Source: Thermoplasmata archaeon
GTDB lineage: Archaea; Thermoplasmatota; Thermoplasmata; Lutacidiplasmatales; UBA184
Direction of reading: 5' to 3'
DNA: 32,240 nt
NCBI GenBank assembly: GCA_021817245.1
Contig: JAKAVQ010000019.1
Span: forward strand, 1-32,240
Positions 1-8,482 of the stretch are shown here, in pieces. The notes under the pieces were generated by a model. That model was not told where the DNA came from, made no database searches, and was given only the letters and a program-made list of their open reading frames with translations. A program made the position numbers and the translations under genes. How positions within the stretch are numbered: position 1 is the first letter of the stretch; every line of letters begins with the position of its first letter.

Positions 1-99
1 GAGCGGTCGAGCCATCGCGGGATGAACCTCTATCTCGTCGTGGAGTCGATGGATCCCCACGTCCACCGTCAGCGGTTCAGGGAGGTCTGGTCGGCGTGA
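1..99 (+). CDS. C-terminal end of an unidentified protein (cut by window edge)
   Basis: A frame open from base 1 ends at a TGA at 97-99 and gives 32 residues ending in HRQRFREVWSA. Codon third positions are nearly all G or C, as in the genes around it, so a real gene tail is likely. The rest lies outside the window and the fragment is too short to assign to a family. An A/T-rich stretch follows directly after the stop. Confidence 0.5.
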   Translation, partial: ERSSHRGMNLYLVVESMDPHVHRQRFREVWSA

Positions 100-163
100 G
101 GGGCCGTTATCTTATGACCGGTGGAACGTATCTAAACCATAGGGTCGCGTCGTACGTGCTGAG

Positions 164-443
164 TTGGGTCCGCAGTCCACCGTTGACCGATGAGAGGGTA
201 ACGCAAGCTCTCTCCACGAAGGAGGCCGCTCCTCTGCGGGGAGAGAGCTGCCCGGAGAACCTCCGCGAACTCGAGGAATGCCTGAGCAGACCCGAGGGGG
301 GCGCCCATGTCCCTGAGCGCAGGCCGCCCTCCGCGTGGGCGATCGGAGAGAGCGCGTCGTGGAGGTCCGACCGGCGATTGTCCGCGGGCGGCTCGACCGC
401 AGATCGGCCCATCACTTCGAGGAAGGGCCGCCAGCGGACTCGA
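164..443 (+). ncRNA. Possible structured RNA in a 357-bp non-coding gap; family unknown
   Basis: No convincing gene lies between 100 and 456. A TATA-like stretch (gtatctaaacc, about 128-138) would start a transcript near 155-165. Bases 164-173 can pair with 434-443 (ten pairs, two of them G-U), closing a domain of about 280 nt. Inside it, 206-215 pairs perfectly with 240-249, and the loop of that stem holds a second helix (220-224 with 229-233). Bases 302-307 also pair with 336-341. I looked for the RNase P core and for the SRP RNA apical-loop motif and found neither. High GC makes chance helices common, so this is only a candidate. Confidence 0.25.
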
Positions 444-456
444 AGCGTTCGACCGA

Positions 457-529
457 AGCCGCGGGAGGGATTTGAACCCTCGGCCTGCTCCTTACCAAGG
501 AGCCGCTCTACCAGCTGAGCCACCGCGGC
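457..529 (-). tRNA. tRNA-Thr (anticodon GGT)
   Basis: The 73-nt cloverleaf reads on the minus strand. The acceptor stem GCCGCGG pairs fully with CCGCGGC, and T is the discriminator base. The D arm begins GCTC, with loop AGCTGGTA. The anticodon stem GCTCC/GGAGC encloses loop TTGGTAA, giving anticodon GGT. The T arm is GAGGG-TTCAAAT-CCCTC. No intron is present and CCA is not encoded. A TATA-like element lies about 30 nt upstream of the 5' end, inside the last codons of the preceding enoyl-CoA hydratase gene. Confidence 0.97.
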
Positions 530-550
530 GTGTCGGCCCTGAGCCGAGCT

Positions 551-1417
551 TCAGGGATTATTCCCCTTTCGGGGTCGACCCTCCGAGGTTCTCGGCCCCC
601 ACGGGAAGCTTTTCGAGAGACGCTCCCAGTCCGCCCGTCCGGTTTCGGTGAGCGGCCGCTTGTCGAGGAACGCCCGCATTCCCTCCTTCTGGCCCGGGGT
701 GTCAAACAGTTGTGACCAGAGCTCGAGCTCGTAGGCAAGACCCTCTTCGATCCCCGGATCGATCGCTTCGAGAAGGGCGTACTTGGCGGCCGCAACGGCG
801 AGGGGAGGCTTCGTCGAGAGTTCGTGCGCGAGCTCGAGCGCCGCGGAGAGGAGCTCGGAGCGGGGAACCAAGCGGTCGACGAGACCTTCGTCGTGGGCCT
901 GGGCCGCCGGTACCGGGCGTCCCGTCAGTATCCACCGGCGAGCTCTCGCGGGACCGACCCGCCGCGGGAGGCGACGCGTCCCCCCCCAGCCCGGCATGAC
1001 CCCGAGATTGATCTCCGGTTGACCGAAGACGGCGTCTTCGCTGGCGAGGACGAAGTCGCAGGCCAGCGAGAGCTCGCAGCCGCCCCCGAGGCAGACCCCG
1101 TGCACGGCCGCGATGACCGGCAGGGGAAGTCGCTCGATCTGGCGCGTGACCGCCTGCCCTCGGCCTCCGTGCTCGCGCGCTTCCCGGGACCCCATCGGGG
1201 CCATCTCTCGGATGTCGGCGCCGGCCGCGAACGCCTTCTCTGCTGCGCTGCCAAGCACGACCGCGCGAACCTCCAGATCGCTCTCGGCCTCTTCCAGACG
1301 GGCCGAGAGGGCCTCGAGAACCGCCCGGGAAAGCACGTTCACCGGCGGGTGGTCGAGCGTCAAGAGCAGCGTCCGGCCCCGCCGCTCGGCGTGGACCAGC
1401 TCTCGGGGGTCGACCAT
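551..1417 (-). CDS. Enoyl-CoA hydratase / crotonase family protein
   Basis: The 288-residue protein has the full crotonase fold and probably hydrates trans-2-enoyl-CoA in cytosolic fatty or amino acid oxidation. The oxyanion-hole segment AAGADI is at 64-69. GGGCELSLACD (111-121) carries the first catalytic Glu (E115), and PEINLGVMPGWGGTRRL (134-150) carries the second (E135). Both glutamates of true hydratases are therefore present, unlike in many crotonase-fold isomerases or hydrolases. Length is typical. The ATG at 1417 lies 26 nt from the centre of a TATA box shared with nop5, which implies a leaderless mRNA. No other beta-oxidation gene is adjacent, so the exact substrate is unknown. Confidence 0.9.
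   Translation of the reverse strand: MVDPRELVHAERRGRTLLLTLDHPPVNVLSRAVLEALSARLEEAESDLEVRAVVLGSAAEKAFAAGADIREMAPMGSREAREHGGRGQAVTRQIERLPLPVIAAVHGVCLGGGCELSLACDFVLASEDAVFGQPEINLGVMPGWGGTRRLPRRVGPARARRWILTGRPVPAAQAHDEGLVDRLVPRSELLSAALELAHELSTKPPLAVAAAKYALLEAIDPGIEEGLAYELELWSQLFDTPGQKEGMRAFLDKRPLTETGRADWERLSKSFPWGPRTSEGRPRKGNNP
555..564 (-). promoter_or_regulatory. TATA-like element for tRNA-Thr
   Basis: On the minus strand ggaataatcc is centred about 30 nt before the mature 5' end of tRNA-Thr. It is an A/T island in very GC-rich sequence and overlaps the 3' end of the enoyl-CoA hydratase gene, so the tRNA need not depend on read-through. Confidence 0.55.
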
Positions 1418-1438
1418 CGCGCCGCGAGCCGTGACCCG

Positions 1439-1447
1439 CTATTTATG
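1439..1447. promoter_or_regulatory. Shared bidirectional TATA element (enoyl-CoA hydratase / nop5)
   Basis: The sequence ctatttatg (cataaatag on the other strand) is the only A/T-rich element between the two divergent genes. Its centre at 1443 is 26 nt from the A of the minus-strand ATG (1417) and 26 nt from the G of the plus-strand GTG (1469). Both distances match archaeal TATA-to-start spacing, so both mRNAs would be leaderless. Confidence 0.65.
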
Positions 1448-1468
1448 TGCGGTGCCTTCGAGGGCTCC

Positions 1469-2479
1469 GTGCAGACGGTCGTGACGACCTGGTTCGGGAC
1501 CTTCCTTTTCGACGGGGACACGGTCGTTCGCTCCGAGCGGGCACCCGACGATCCCGAGGCGCTCGCCGAGCGGGCCCGCCAGCGTCGCGCGGGGGAACTC
1601 ACTCCGGAGGAGACGCGCCTGCTCCGGGACCGGGGCGACGCCGACTGGTCAACGCGCGACCGTCGCCTCGCGGAGCACGGGCTCCGGTTCGACCCGGAGG
1701 TACGGGCCGCCGCGCCGCCGTCCATGCTCGCGGCCCGCTGGGAGACCCTGCGCGCCGCGCTTCTGGTCGAGTCCGAATCTGCGCTCGTCACCGCGTGGGA
1801 CCCCTCGATCCACGTCGAGGAAGCGGTCCGGGCCGTGACCGACCTCGAGCGGATCCGCAATCAGCTCGGGGAGCGGCTCGCGAGCTGGGTCGCGCGCGAC
1901 GCGCCCGACGTGGACTCGGCCGATGCGGTCTCCGCGGTCCGTGCCGTGCTGGAGGGCACGGCGGGGTCGGACCGATTCGGTCCCCCTGATGAGCGGCTCG
2001 TGACCGCCCGCCAGCGACTGGCCCGGCTCTATCGGGAGACCGAGGGAACCCTCGGAGACCTCTCCGCGGCGGTCGAGGCAGCGACGCCTGGCCGTGCACC
2101 GAACCTGGTCCGTCTGCTGGGGCCCGAGCTCGCGGCCCGGCTGCTGGCGGCTGCCGGGGGCCTAGACCGCCTCGCGCGGCTCCCCGCGAGCACGATCCAG
2201 GTGCTCGGTGCCGAGCGCGCGTTCTTCGAGCACCTGCGGGGCCATGCCCCGCCGCCCCGGCACGGGCTGTTGTTCATCCACCCTACGCTGCAGTCCGCTC
2301 CGCGGCGCGAGCGCGGTCGTCTGGCCCGGGCCCTGGCCGGAAAGGCCGCGATCGCGGCCCGTCGGGACCGGGCCGGCGCGCCGGCGGAGGAATCGCTCGC
2401 TCGCGCGTACGAGGCGCGCCGGGCGCAGCTGATGGCCCGTCGCGGCCGACCGCCGAAGAGCCACCGTCGGTCGCGCTAG
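1469..2479 (+). CDS. nop5: Nop5 (Nop56/58-like), core protein of C/D box sRNPs
   Basis: The 336-residue protein is the archaeal scaffold linking L7Ae-bound C/D guide RNA to fibrillarin for 2'-O-methylation of rRNA and tRNA. After an N-terminal domain (TTWFGTFLFDG) and a helical middle comes the NOP signature: GPELAARLL, GAERAFFEHL, RHGLLFIHP, and an RGRLARALAGKAAIAARRD segment typical of the family. The tail is basic (RGRPPKSHRRSR). An in-frame ATG exists at 1445 but lies inside the TATA box; the GTG at 1469 sits 26 nt after it and gives the usual family N-terminus, so I chose it. Fibrillarin, often the next gene, is absent. The stop overlaps that of the convergent thioredoxin-like gene. Confidence 0.9.
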   Translation: MQTVVTTWFGTFLFDGDTVVRSERAPDDPEALAERARQRRAGELTPEETRLLRDRGDADWSTRDRRLAEHGLRFDPEVRAAAPPSMLAARWETLRAALLVESESALVTAWDPSIHVEEAVRAVTDLERIRNQLGERLASWVARDAPDVDSADAVSAVRAVLEGTAGSDRFGPPDERLVTARQRLARLYRETEGTLGDLSAAVEAATPGRAPNLVRLLGPELAARLLAAAGGLDRLARLPASTIQVLGAERAFFEHLRGHAPPPRHGLLFIHPTLQSAPRRERGRLARALAGKAAIAARRDRAGAPAEESLARAYEARRAQLMARRGRPPKSHRRSR

Positions 2480-3027
2480 TCGCGCCACTTCACGGTGCAG
2501 CCGAGCACCGGCAGTTGGTCGGGCCGCACCGGCTCGCCCGCGAGCGCCTGGTCGATCGCTCGCTCGACGTACCGTTCGCTCGCGCGCTCGGGGTGCTGGT
2601 GGTCGCTGTCGATCCGCCCCTGGAAGAGCAGGCGGCGGTGCGCGTCGAACAGCATCGGATGCGGGGTGACCAGCGCGCCGTAGGCCCGAGCGACCTCCTG
2701 CGACTCATCCTGGAGGTAGGGGAACGGATACCGCCGCTCGGAGGCCCGACGGGTCATCGACTCGAGACCGTCCTCCGGGTACGCTCGCGCGTCGTTCGCG
2801 TTGATCAGCACCATCCCGACGCCGCGAGTCAGATACTTGTGGCCCAAGGCGATCATCCGGCCTTCCCACGCCTGGACGTACGGGCAGTGGTTGCACCAGA
2901 ACACGACGAGCAGGAAGGGACGGTCGGCGAATTCGCTGAGGCGATACGTCTTCCCGTCAACCCCCGGAAGGGCGAAATCCGGTGCCGGGTCGCCGGTGTG
3001 CAGACTAAAGGTAGAGAGTTCTGCCAT
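2476..3027 (-). CDS. Thioredoxin-fold (AhpC/TSA-redoxin type) protein with CNHC motif
   Basis: The 183-residue cytosolic protein begins like peroxiredoxins and redoxins (GDPAPDFALPGVDG, 12-25). Its active-site stretch FWCNHCPY (43-50) has Cys45 and Cys48 in a CxxC arrangement. A later VTPHPMLFD segment resembles the cis-Pro loop, and the end LGCTVKW matches a widespread 'thioredoxin family protein' group. It probably acts as a thiol-disulfide reductant or peroxidase; the substrate is unknown. There is no signal peptide. The gene runs convergently into nop5, and their TAG stops share the palindrome CTAG. A TATA-like cgataag is centred about 26 nt before the ATG. Confidence 0.85.
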   Translation of the reverse strand: MAELSTFSLHTGDPAPDFALPGVDGKTYRLSEFADRPFLLVVFWCNHCPYVQAWEGRMIALGHKYLTRGVGMVLINANDARAYPEDGLESMTRRASERRYPFPYLQDESQEVARAYGALVTPHPMLFDAHRRLLFQGRIDSDHQHPERASERYVERAIDQALAGEPVRPDQLPVLGCTVKWRD

Positions 3028-3050
3028 ACGTCAACGACCGACCGCGTCTT

Positions 3051-3061
3051 CTTATCGTTTA
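3051..3061. promoter_or_regulatory. TATA-like element between the thioredoxin-like and lipoate-ligase-like genes
   Basis: The sequence cttatcgttta is the A/T island of this divergent gap. On the minus strand it sits about 26 nt before the thioredoxin-like ATG. The plus-strand gene starts about 41 nt away, so if it uses the same element it would carry a leader of roughly 15-20 nt. Confidence 0.5.
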
Positions 3062-3096
3062 GAGGCCCCCTCGCTTCGCCGCGGGCGGTCCGTGAC

Positions 3097-3822
3097 ATGA
3101 GCGAGCCCTCCTTTGCGCGGACCGGCCGCACGCCGCGAGCTCCGGCTCCCCCCGACCCGATTCCGGCGCAGATCCGGCTCGCCTCCGATCTTGAAGAGTA
3201 CCTGCGGGAGGACGACGACGCGCTCCTTCGAGGAAAGCCGGCGGTCCGTGTGGGCATCGTCGCGCGTCGCTCGATCTCCTTCGGCGTCGGAACCTCGGCC
3301 TCCGCCGCGTTCCTGCCGCGTGCCCGCTCGCGGGGGGTACTGACGATCCGACGCTCGACCGGAGGGTCCGGGGTCCTCCACGAACCGGGCGACCTGCTCT
3401 GGTCGGTCGTGCTTCCCCGGAGCCACCCTGCGGTCGGCCCGGACTTCGTCCGGGCCTACGATCGTCTCGGACGGGGCCCGGTGCGGTGGCTCGCCTCGGG
3501 CGGGCTCTCGACGCTCTGGGGGGACCCGGAGCGGATCTCGGAGGACCTGTGCTTTCTCTCCGGTCGCGGCCGAGTGCTGCGAGCGGAGGGAAGGGTGCTG
3601 GGCGGCGCCGCGCAGCACCTCACCGGCACGGCATTGCTCCACCAGGGAGCCATTTCCTGGCATGTCGACCACCGGGCCGTGGCCGAGCTCTTCGGCGTCG
3701 CCCCGGTGGGAGGCGCCGACCGGCTGGTCGGACTCGATGAGCTCGGGTTCCGCGGGACCGCCGAGCCGATCGTCGGGGCCCTCGCTCGCGCTCTCTCGAC
3801 CGCGTTCGACGAGCGATCCTGA
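3097..3822 (+). CDS. Lipoate-protein ligase A-like (BPL/LplA/LipB fold) protein lacking the key lysine
   Basis: The 241-residue protein has the LplA fold markers. RRSTGGSGVLHEPGDL (85-100) corresponds to the ligand-binding RRxxGGGxVxHxxGxL loop, and GGAAQHLTGTALLHQG (169-184) corresponds to the GSAQxxxxxxxLHHGT region. In ligases the latter is preceded by a G-R/K-K stretch whose lysine contacts the acid substrate. Here the sequence is EGRVLGGAA, with Val167 where that Lys is expected. It may be a diverged acyltransferase or a non-catalytic relative. No lipoylated complex genes are nearby. The ATG at 3097 is the only sensible start. It ends 12 bp before the convergent deaminase gene. Confidence 0.7.
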   Translation: MSEPSFARTGRTPRAPAPPDPIPAQIRLASDLEEYLREDDDALLRGKPAVRVGIVARRSISFGVGTSASAAFLPRARSRGVLTIRRSTGGSGVLHEPGDLLWSVVLPRSHPAVGPDFVRAYDRLGRGPVRWLASGGLSTLWGDPERISEDLCFLSGRGRVLRAEGRVLGGAAQHLTGTALLHQGAISWHVDHRAVAELFGVAPVGGADRLVGLDELGFRGTAEPIVGALARALSTAFDERS

Positions 3823-3834
3823 ACTCCGAAGGCC

Positions 3835-5154
3835 CTACGGTCCCTTGTCGGCCCAGAGCGTCTCGGCCGCGCTCTCCGCATCCTTTCGGATCCGTCCCCA
3901 GTCCCCGTGCACGAGCGAGCGGTGGCGGACCACGGGTCGACCGTCGACGTAGACCGAGTCGATCGCCTCTTCGGTGGCCGAGTACGCGAGGTGGGAGACG
4001 ATCACCTCGGCTCGGGCGGGCACGAGCGTGGGATGATCGAGCCGGAAAAGGGAGAAGTCGGCCCGCTTCCCCACTTCAAGCGAGCCGAGGTCCGCCGCGC
4101 GCCCCACGAGGCGCGCCCCTTCCACCGTGGCGAGGTCGAGCAGCTCCTGCGCCCGCAGGACGGTCGCGTCCCAGCGCTGGTTCTTCTGAACGAGCCCCGC
4201 CGAGTGCATCTCGCGGAGCATGGAGAGGGAGTTGTTGCTCGCGACGGAGTCGGTGCCGAGCCCGACCGGCACTCCGGCCGCCCGGAGCTCCACGATCGGC
4301 GCGACGCCCCCCGAAGCGAGTTTGAGGTTCGAGTTCGGGCAGTGGGCCACTCCAACACCGTCCCGGCCCAGCAGCTGGATCTCCTCGCCGGTCAGCCAGA
4401 CCGCGTGGGCCGCGACCGCCCCCGGGCCGAGGAAGCCGATCTGGTCCAGCCACACGGCCGGTCGACGCCCGGTCTTCGCCTCGTGCTCGTGGACCTCCCG
4501 TCGGGTCTCGGAGAGGTGGAAGTGACAGAACGTGCCCTCGTGGGCGGCGAGCTCCTTCGCCCGGAGCCAGGTCTCCTCGCTGCAGACGTAGACCCCCTGG
4601 GGAGCGACGACCGGCGTGACGCGGGGGTGGCCTCTCCACCGGGCGATGAATGCTTTGGCGTTGTCGACCGGATCCCCGTGCTGCGTCGTGAGGGCCGGGT
4701 CGAGCACTGCCCAGCCGAGGAAGCCCCGGATCCCGAGCCGCTCGACGGCCCGGGCGATCGCGTCCTCGAAGTAGTAGAGGTCGAGGAAGGAGGTGGTCCC
4801 GCTGAGCAGCATCTCCGCCACGCCCGCCCGCGCCCCGGCTTCCACGTCGGGTTCGGTGCGGCGCGCGTCGACACGGAAGAGCGTCTCGAGGAACCCGGAA
4901 AGATCGCGGTCGTCGGCGATGCCGCGCAGCGGAGCCATCGCCACATGCGTGTGGGTGTTGACGAACCCCGGCACGACCGCGAAGCCGTGGCCGTCGATCA
5001 CCGACGCGCCTTCGCGCGGTGCGTGCGGGCCGACGTGCGTGAAGCGGCCCTCCTCGACCCGCAGGTCCCCGACCCGCACGCGACGGCCCGCATCCTGCGT
5101 CACGAGCAGGGCGTTCGTCACGACCAGCGGCGAGTCGGACTCGGCCTCGGACAC
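3835..5154 (-). CDS. mtaD: Amidohydrolase of the MTA/SAH (5'-deoxyadenosine) deaminase family
   Basis: The 439-residue enzyme probably deaminates S-adenosylhomocysteine, methylthioadenosine or 5'-deoxyadenosine to the inosyl product, recycling spent S-adenosylmethionine. Metal ligands of the amidohydrolase barrel are in place: HTH at 68-70, the HFHLSET segment (H211, H213), and D302 in LGTDSVASNN. Also conserved are H250 (AAHAVWL) and AHCPNSNLKLASG (270-282). The C-terminus holds the usual LGSLEVGKRADF strand. The start is a GTG, chosen because a TATA-like element (gtaatagg) is centred 25-26 nt upstream. Exact substrate cannot be read from sequence; the family includes promiscuous members. 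Confidence 0.88.
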   Translation of the reverse strand: MSEAESDSPLVVTNALLVTQDAGRRVRVGDLRVEEGRFTHVGPHAPREGASVIDGHGFAVVPGFVNTHTHVAMAPLRGIADDRDLSGFLETLFRVDARRTEPDVEAGARAGVAEMLLSGTTSFLDLYYFEDAIARAVERLGIRGFLGWAVLDPALTTQHGDPVDNAKAFIARWRGHPRVTPVVAPQGVYVCSEETWLRAKELAAHEGTFCHFHLSETRREVHEHEAKTGRRPAVWLDQIGFLGPGAVAAHAVWLTGEEIQLLGRDGVGVAHCPNSNLKLASGGVAPIVELRAAGVPVGLGTDSVASNNSLSMLREMHSAGLVQKNQRWDATVLRAQELLDLATVEGARLVGRAADLGSLEVGKRADFSLFRLDHPTLVPARAEVIVSHLAYSATEEAIDSVYVDGRPVVRHRSLVHGDWGRIRKDAESAAETLWADKGP

Positions 5155-5175
5155 GCCCGGGCTACCCGACCCCGC

Positions 5176-5183
5176 GTAATAGG
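5176..5183 (-). promoter_or_regulatory. TATA-like element for the deaminase
   Basis: cctattac on the minus strand, centred 25-26 nt before the GTG at 5154, is the only A/T-rich run in this gap on that side and supports a leaderless mRNA from the GTG. Confidence 0.5.
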
Positions 5184-5281
5184 CGTTCGTGCTCCCCGCA
5201 TCGCCCCAAGCACCGGCCTCCCGGCGCGCGTTCGGACGGCAGCGCTAAGAGTCGGCGGACCGTCCGAAGTCCGGTACGATC

Positions 5282-5707
5282 ATGGTCCCGCCGGACGTGC
5301 CGGATCGTCCCGTTCCCGCGACCCCCGGAGCCTCGCTGGGGGCGCGACGCCGATCCTCGCGCCGCACCCACGTCCGCCGAGCCGTCTACGCGCTGCTCGG
5401 CGTCGGGGTCGTCCTCGTGATCGGGACGTTCGGGTTCCACGCGGTCGCGAACCTCGACTACGTGGACGCGTTCTACTTCGAGAGCATGCTCGCGACCGGC
5501 CAGGGCCCGCCGTTCCCTCTCACGAGCGACGGGGCGAAGCTCTTCGCCTCGCTCATGGCGTTCGTCTCCGTCGGCTCGGTGCTCACCACGGTGGTCTTCG
5601 CGTTCGGCCCGATGGTGGTCCGCCTCTGGCATGAGGTGGCGGAGCGGGTGGAGACCGAGGTACGTAAGGTCGAAGAGGACCTTCGCGAGCCTCGGCAGGG
5701 CCCCTGA
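5282..5707 (+). CDS. Small two-helix membrane protein with ion-channel-like pore loop
   Basis: The 141-residue protein has a Pro/Arg-rich cytosolic start (1-32), TM1 (about 33-54), a short segment DAFYFESMLATGQGPPFPL (62-80), TM2 (about 86-113) and a charged, probably coiled C-terminus. This TM - P-loop - TM order is that of two-TM potassium channels, but the filter (TVGYG in channels) is replaced by ATGQGP at 71-76. It may be a channel-like protein with different selectivity, or not a channel. It is convergent with gyrB (33 bp between stops). A ctaag element about 35 nt before the ATG may be the promoter. Confidence 0.7.
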   Translation: MVPPDVPDRPVPATPGASLGARRRSSRRTHVRRAVYALLGVGVVLVIGTFGFHAVANLDYVDAFYFESMLATGQGPPFPLTSDGAKLFASLMAFVSVGSVLTTVVFAFGPMVVRLWHEVAERVETEVRKVEEDLREPRQGP

Positions 5708-5740
5708 GCCCGGCGCGCGCGCCCCGGTGGGGGTCCCCCC

Positions 5741-7705
<1,965 letters not shown>

Positions 7706-7854
7706 TTATAACGCTTGGGTCCGGGGGGAAACCGGACGCCCCAGCCCGGTGGAACCGGAGGCGTCGCTCGGGGCGTTCCGGGGGTCAGCGAACCCGGGGT
7801 CCGGCACGCTCGATCGTCGGCCCGCGCGGGCCCCGGGTCCGCCCCGCGGGAAGG

Positions 7855-7862
7855 AATAATAG
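7855..7862 (+). promoter_or_regulatory. TATA-like element for the grpE operon
   Basis: aataatag lies in GC-rich sequence, centred 30 nt before the ATG at 7889. It excludes longer upstream starts of the same frame and predicts little or no leader. Confidence 0.5.
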
Positions 7863-7888
7863 CCGCGCCCGCCTCCCGCGTCGAGGCG

Positions 7889-8482
7889 ATGACGACCCCA
7901 GAGACGGAGACCACCCCGGTAGGCCGACCCGCCCCGTCGGCGGGCACCCCGCCTCCAGAGGGAGAGACGGCCCCCACGGCGACCGAGGATTGGGCGAGCC
8001 GCTACAGGTACCTCCTCGCCGACTTCGAGAACCTCCGACGGCGCTCGGAACGCGACCGCGAGTCGATCGGTCGCCAGGCCCGCGCGGGCCTCTTGCGGGA
8101 GCTCCTGCCGATCATGGAGGCGTTCCGCACGGCCCGCGACAGCCTGGGCCACCTTCCGGCCACCGACCCCGTCCGGAAAGGGCTCGAGTTGCTCGACCGG
8201 GAGTGGGCCACGTTCCTCAAGCACGAGGGGGTCGAACCGGTCGTTCGGGTCGGCGTCCGGTTCCGATCCGAGGAGGCCGAGGCCGTGGGCGAAGTTCCCG
8301 CCGACTCTGGACGTCCCGACGGAACCGTGGCCGAGATCGTGCAGCAGGGCTACCGGTTCTTCGGCGGATTGCTGCGTCCCGCGAAGGTCCTGGTGGCCCG
8401 GGCCCCGGCCGAGGCCGCGCAGGGGGGTCCCACTCTCGTCGAAGCGGAAGGCAAGGAACAGGGAGAACATGGAGCGAACTAG
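7889..8482 (+). CDS. grpE: GrpE, nucleotide exchange factor of the Hsp70 system
   Basis: The 197-residue protein releases ADP from DnaK. A low-complexity Pro/Thr/Glu N-terminus (1-33) leads into the long helix with the family's YLLADFENLRRRSERDR stretch. The C-terminal beta domain ends with the GTVAEIVQQGYRFFGGLLRPAKVLVA segment, equivalent to the GxVxxVxxxGY..RPAxVxV signature. An earlier in-frame start exists but would lie upstream of the TATA element, so the ATG at 7889 is preferred. dnaK and dnaJ are not adjacent. The last 14 nt overlap the HMG-CoA reductase start, implying co-translation. Confidence 0.93.
   Translation: MTTPETETTPVGRPAPSAGTPPPEGETAPTATEDWASRYRYLLADFENLRRRSERDRESIGRQARAGLLRELLPIMEAFRTARDSLGHLPATDPVRKGLELLDREWATFLKHEGVEPVVRVGVRFRSEEAEAVGEVPADSGRPDGTVAEIVQQGYRFFGGLLRPAKVLVARAPAEAAQGGPTLVEAEGKEQGEHGAN

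Noticed and set aside
100..456. RNase P RNA or SRP RNA gene
   Set aside because: The RNase P core sequences and the SRP apical GGAAG...AGCAG loop were not found on either strand, so only an unassigned structure is reported.
3907..5634. A 575-residue plus-strand frame opposite the deaminase
   Set aside because: Antisense shadow of a clearly recognisable amidohydrolase; it also runs into the pore-loop gene in another frame.
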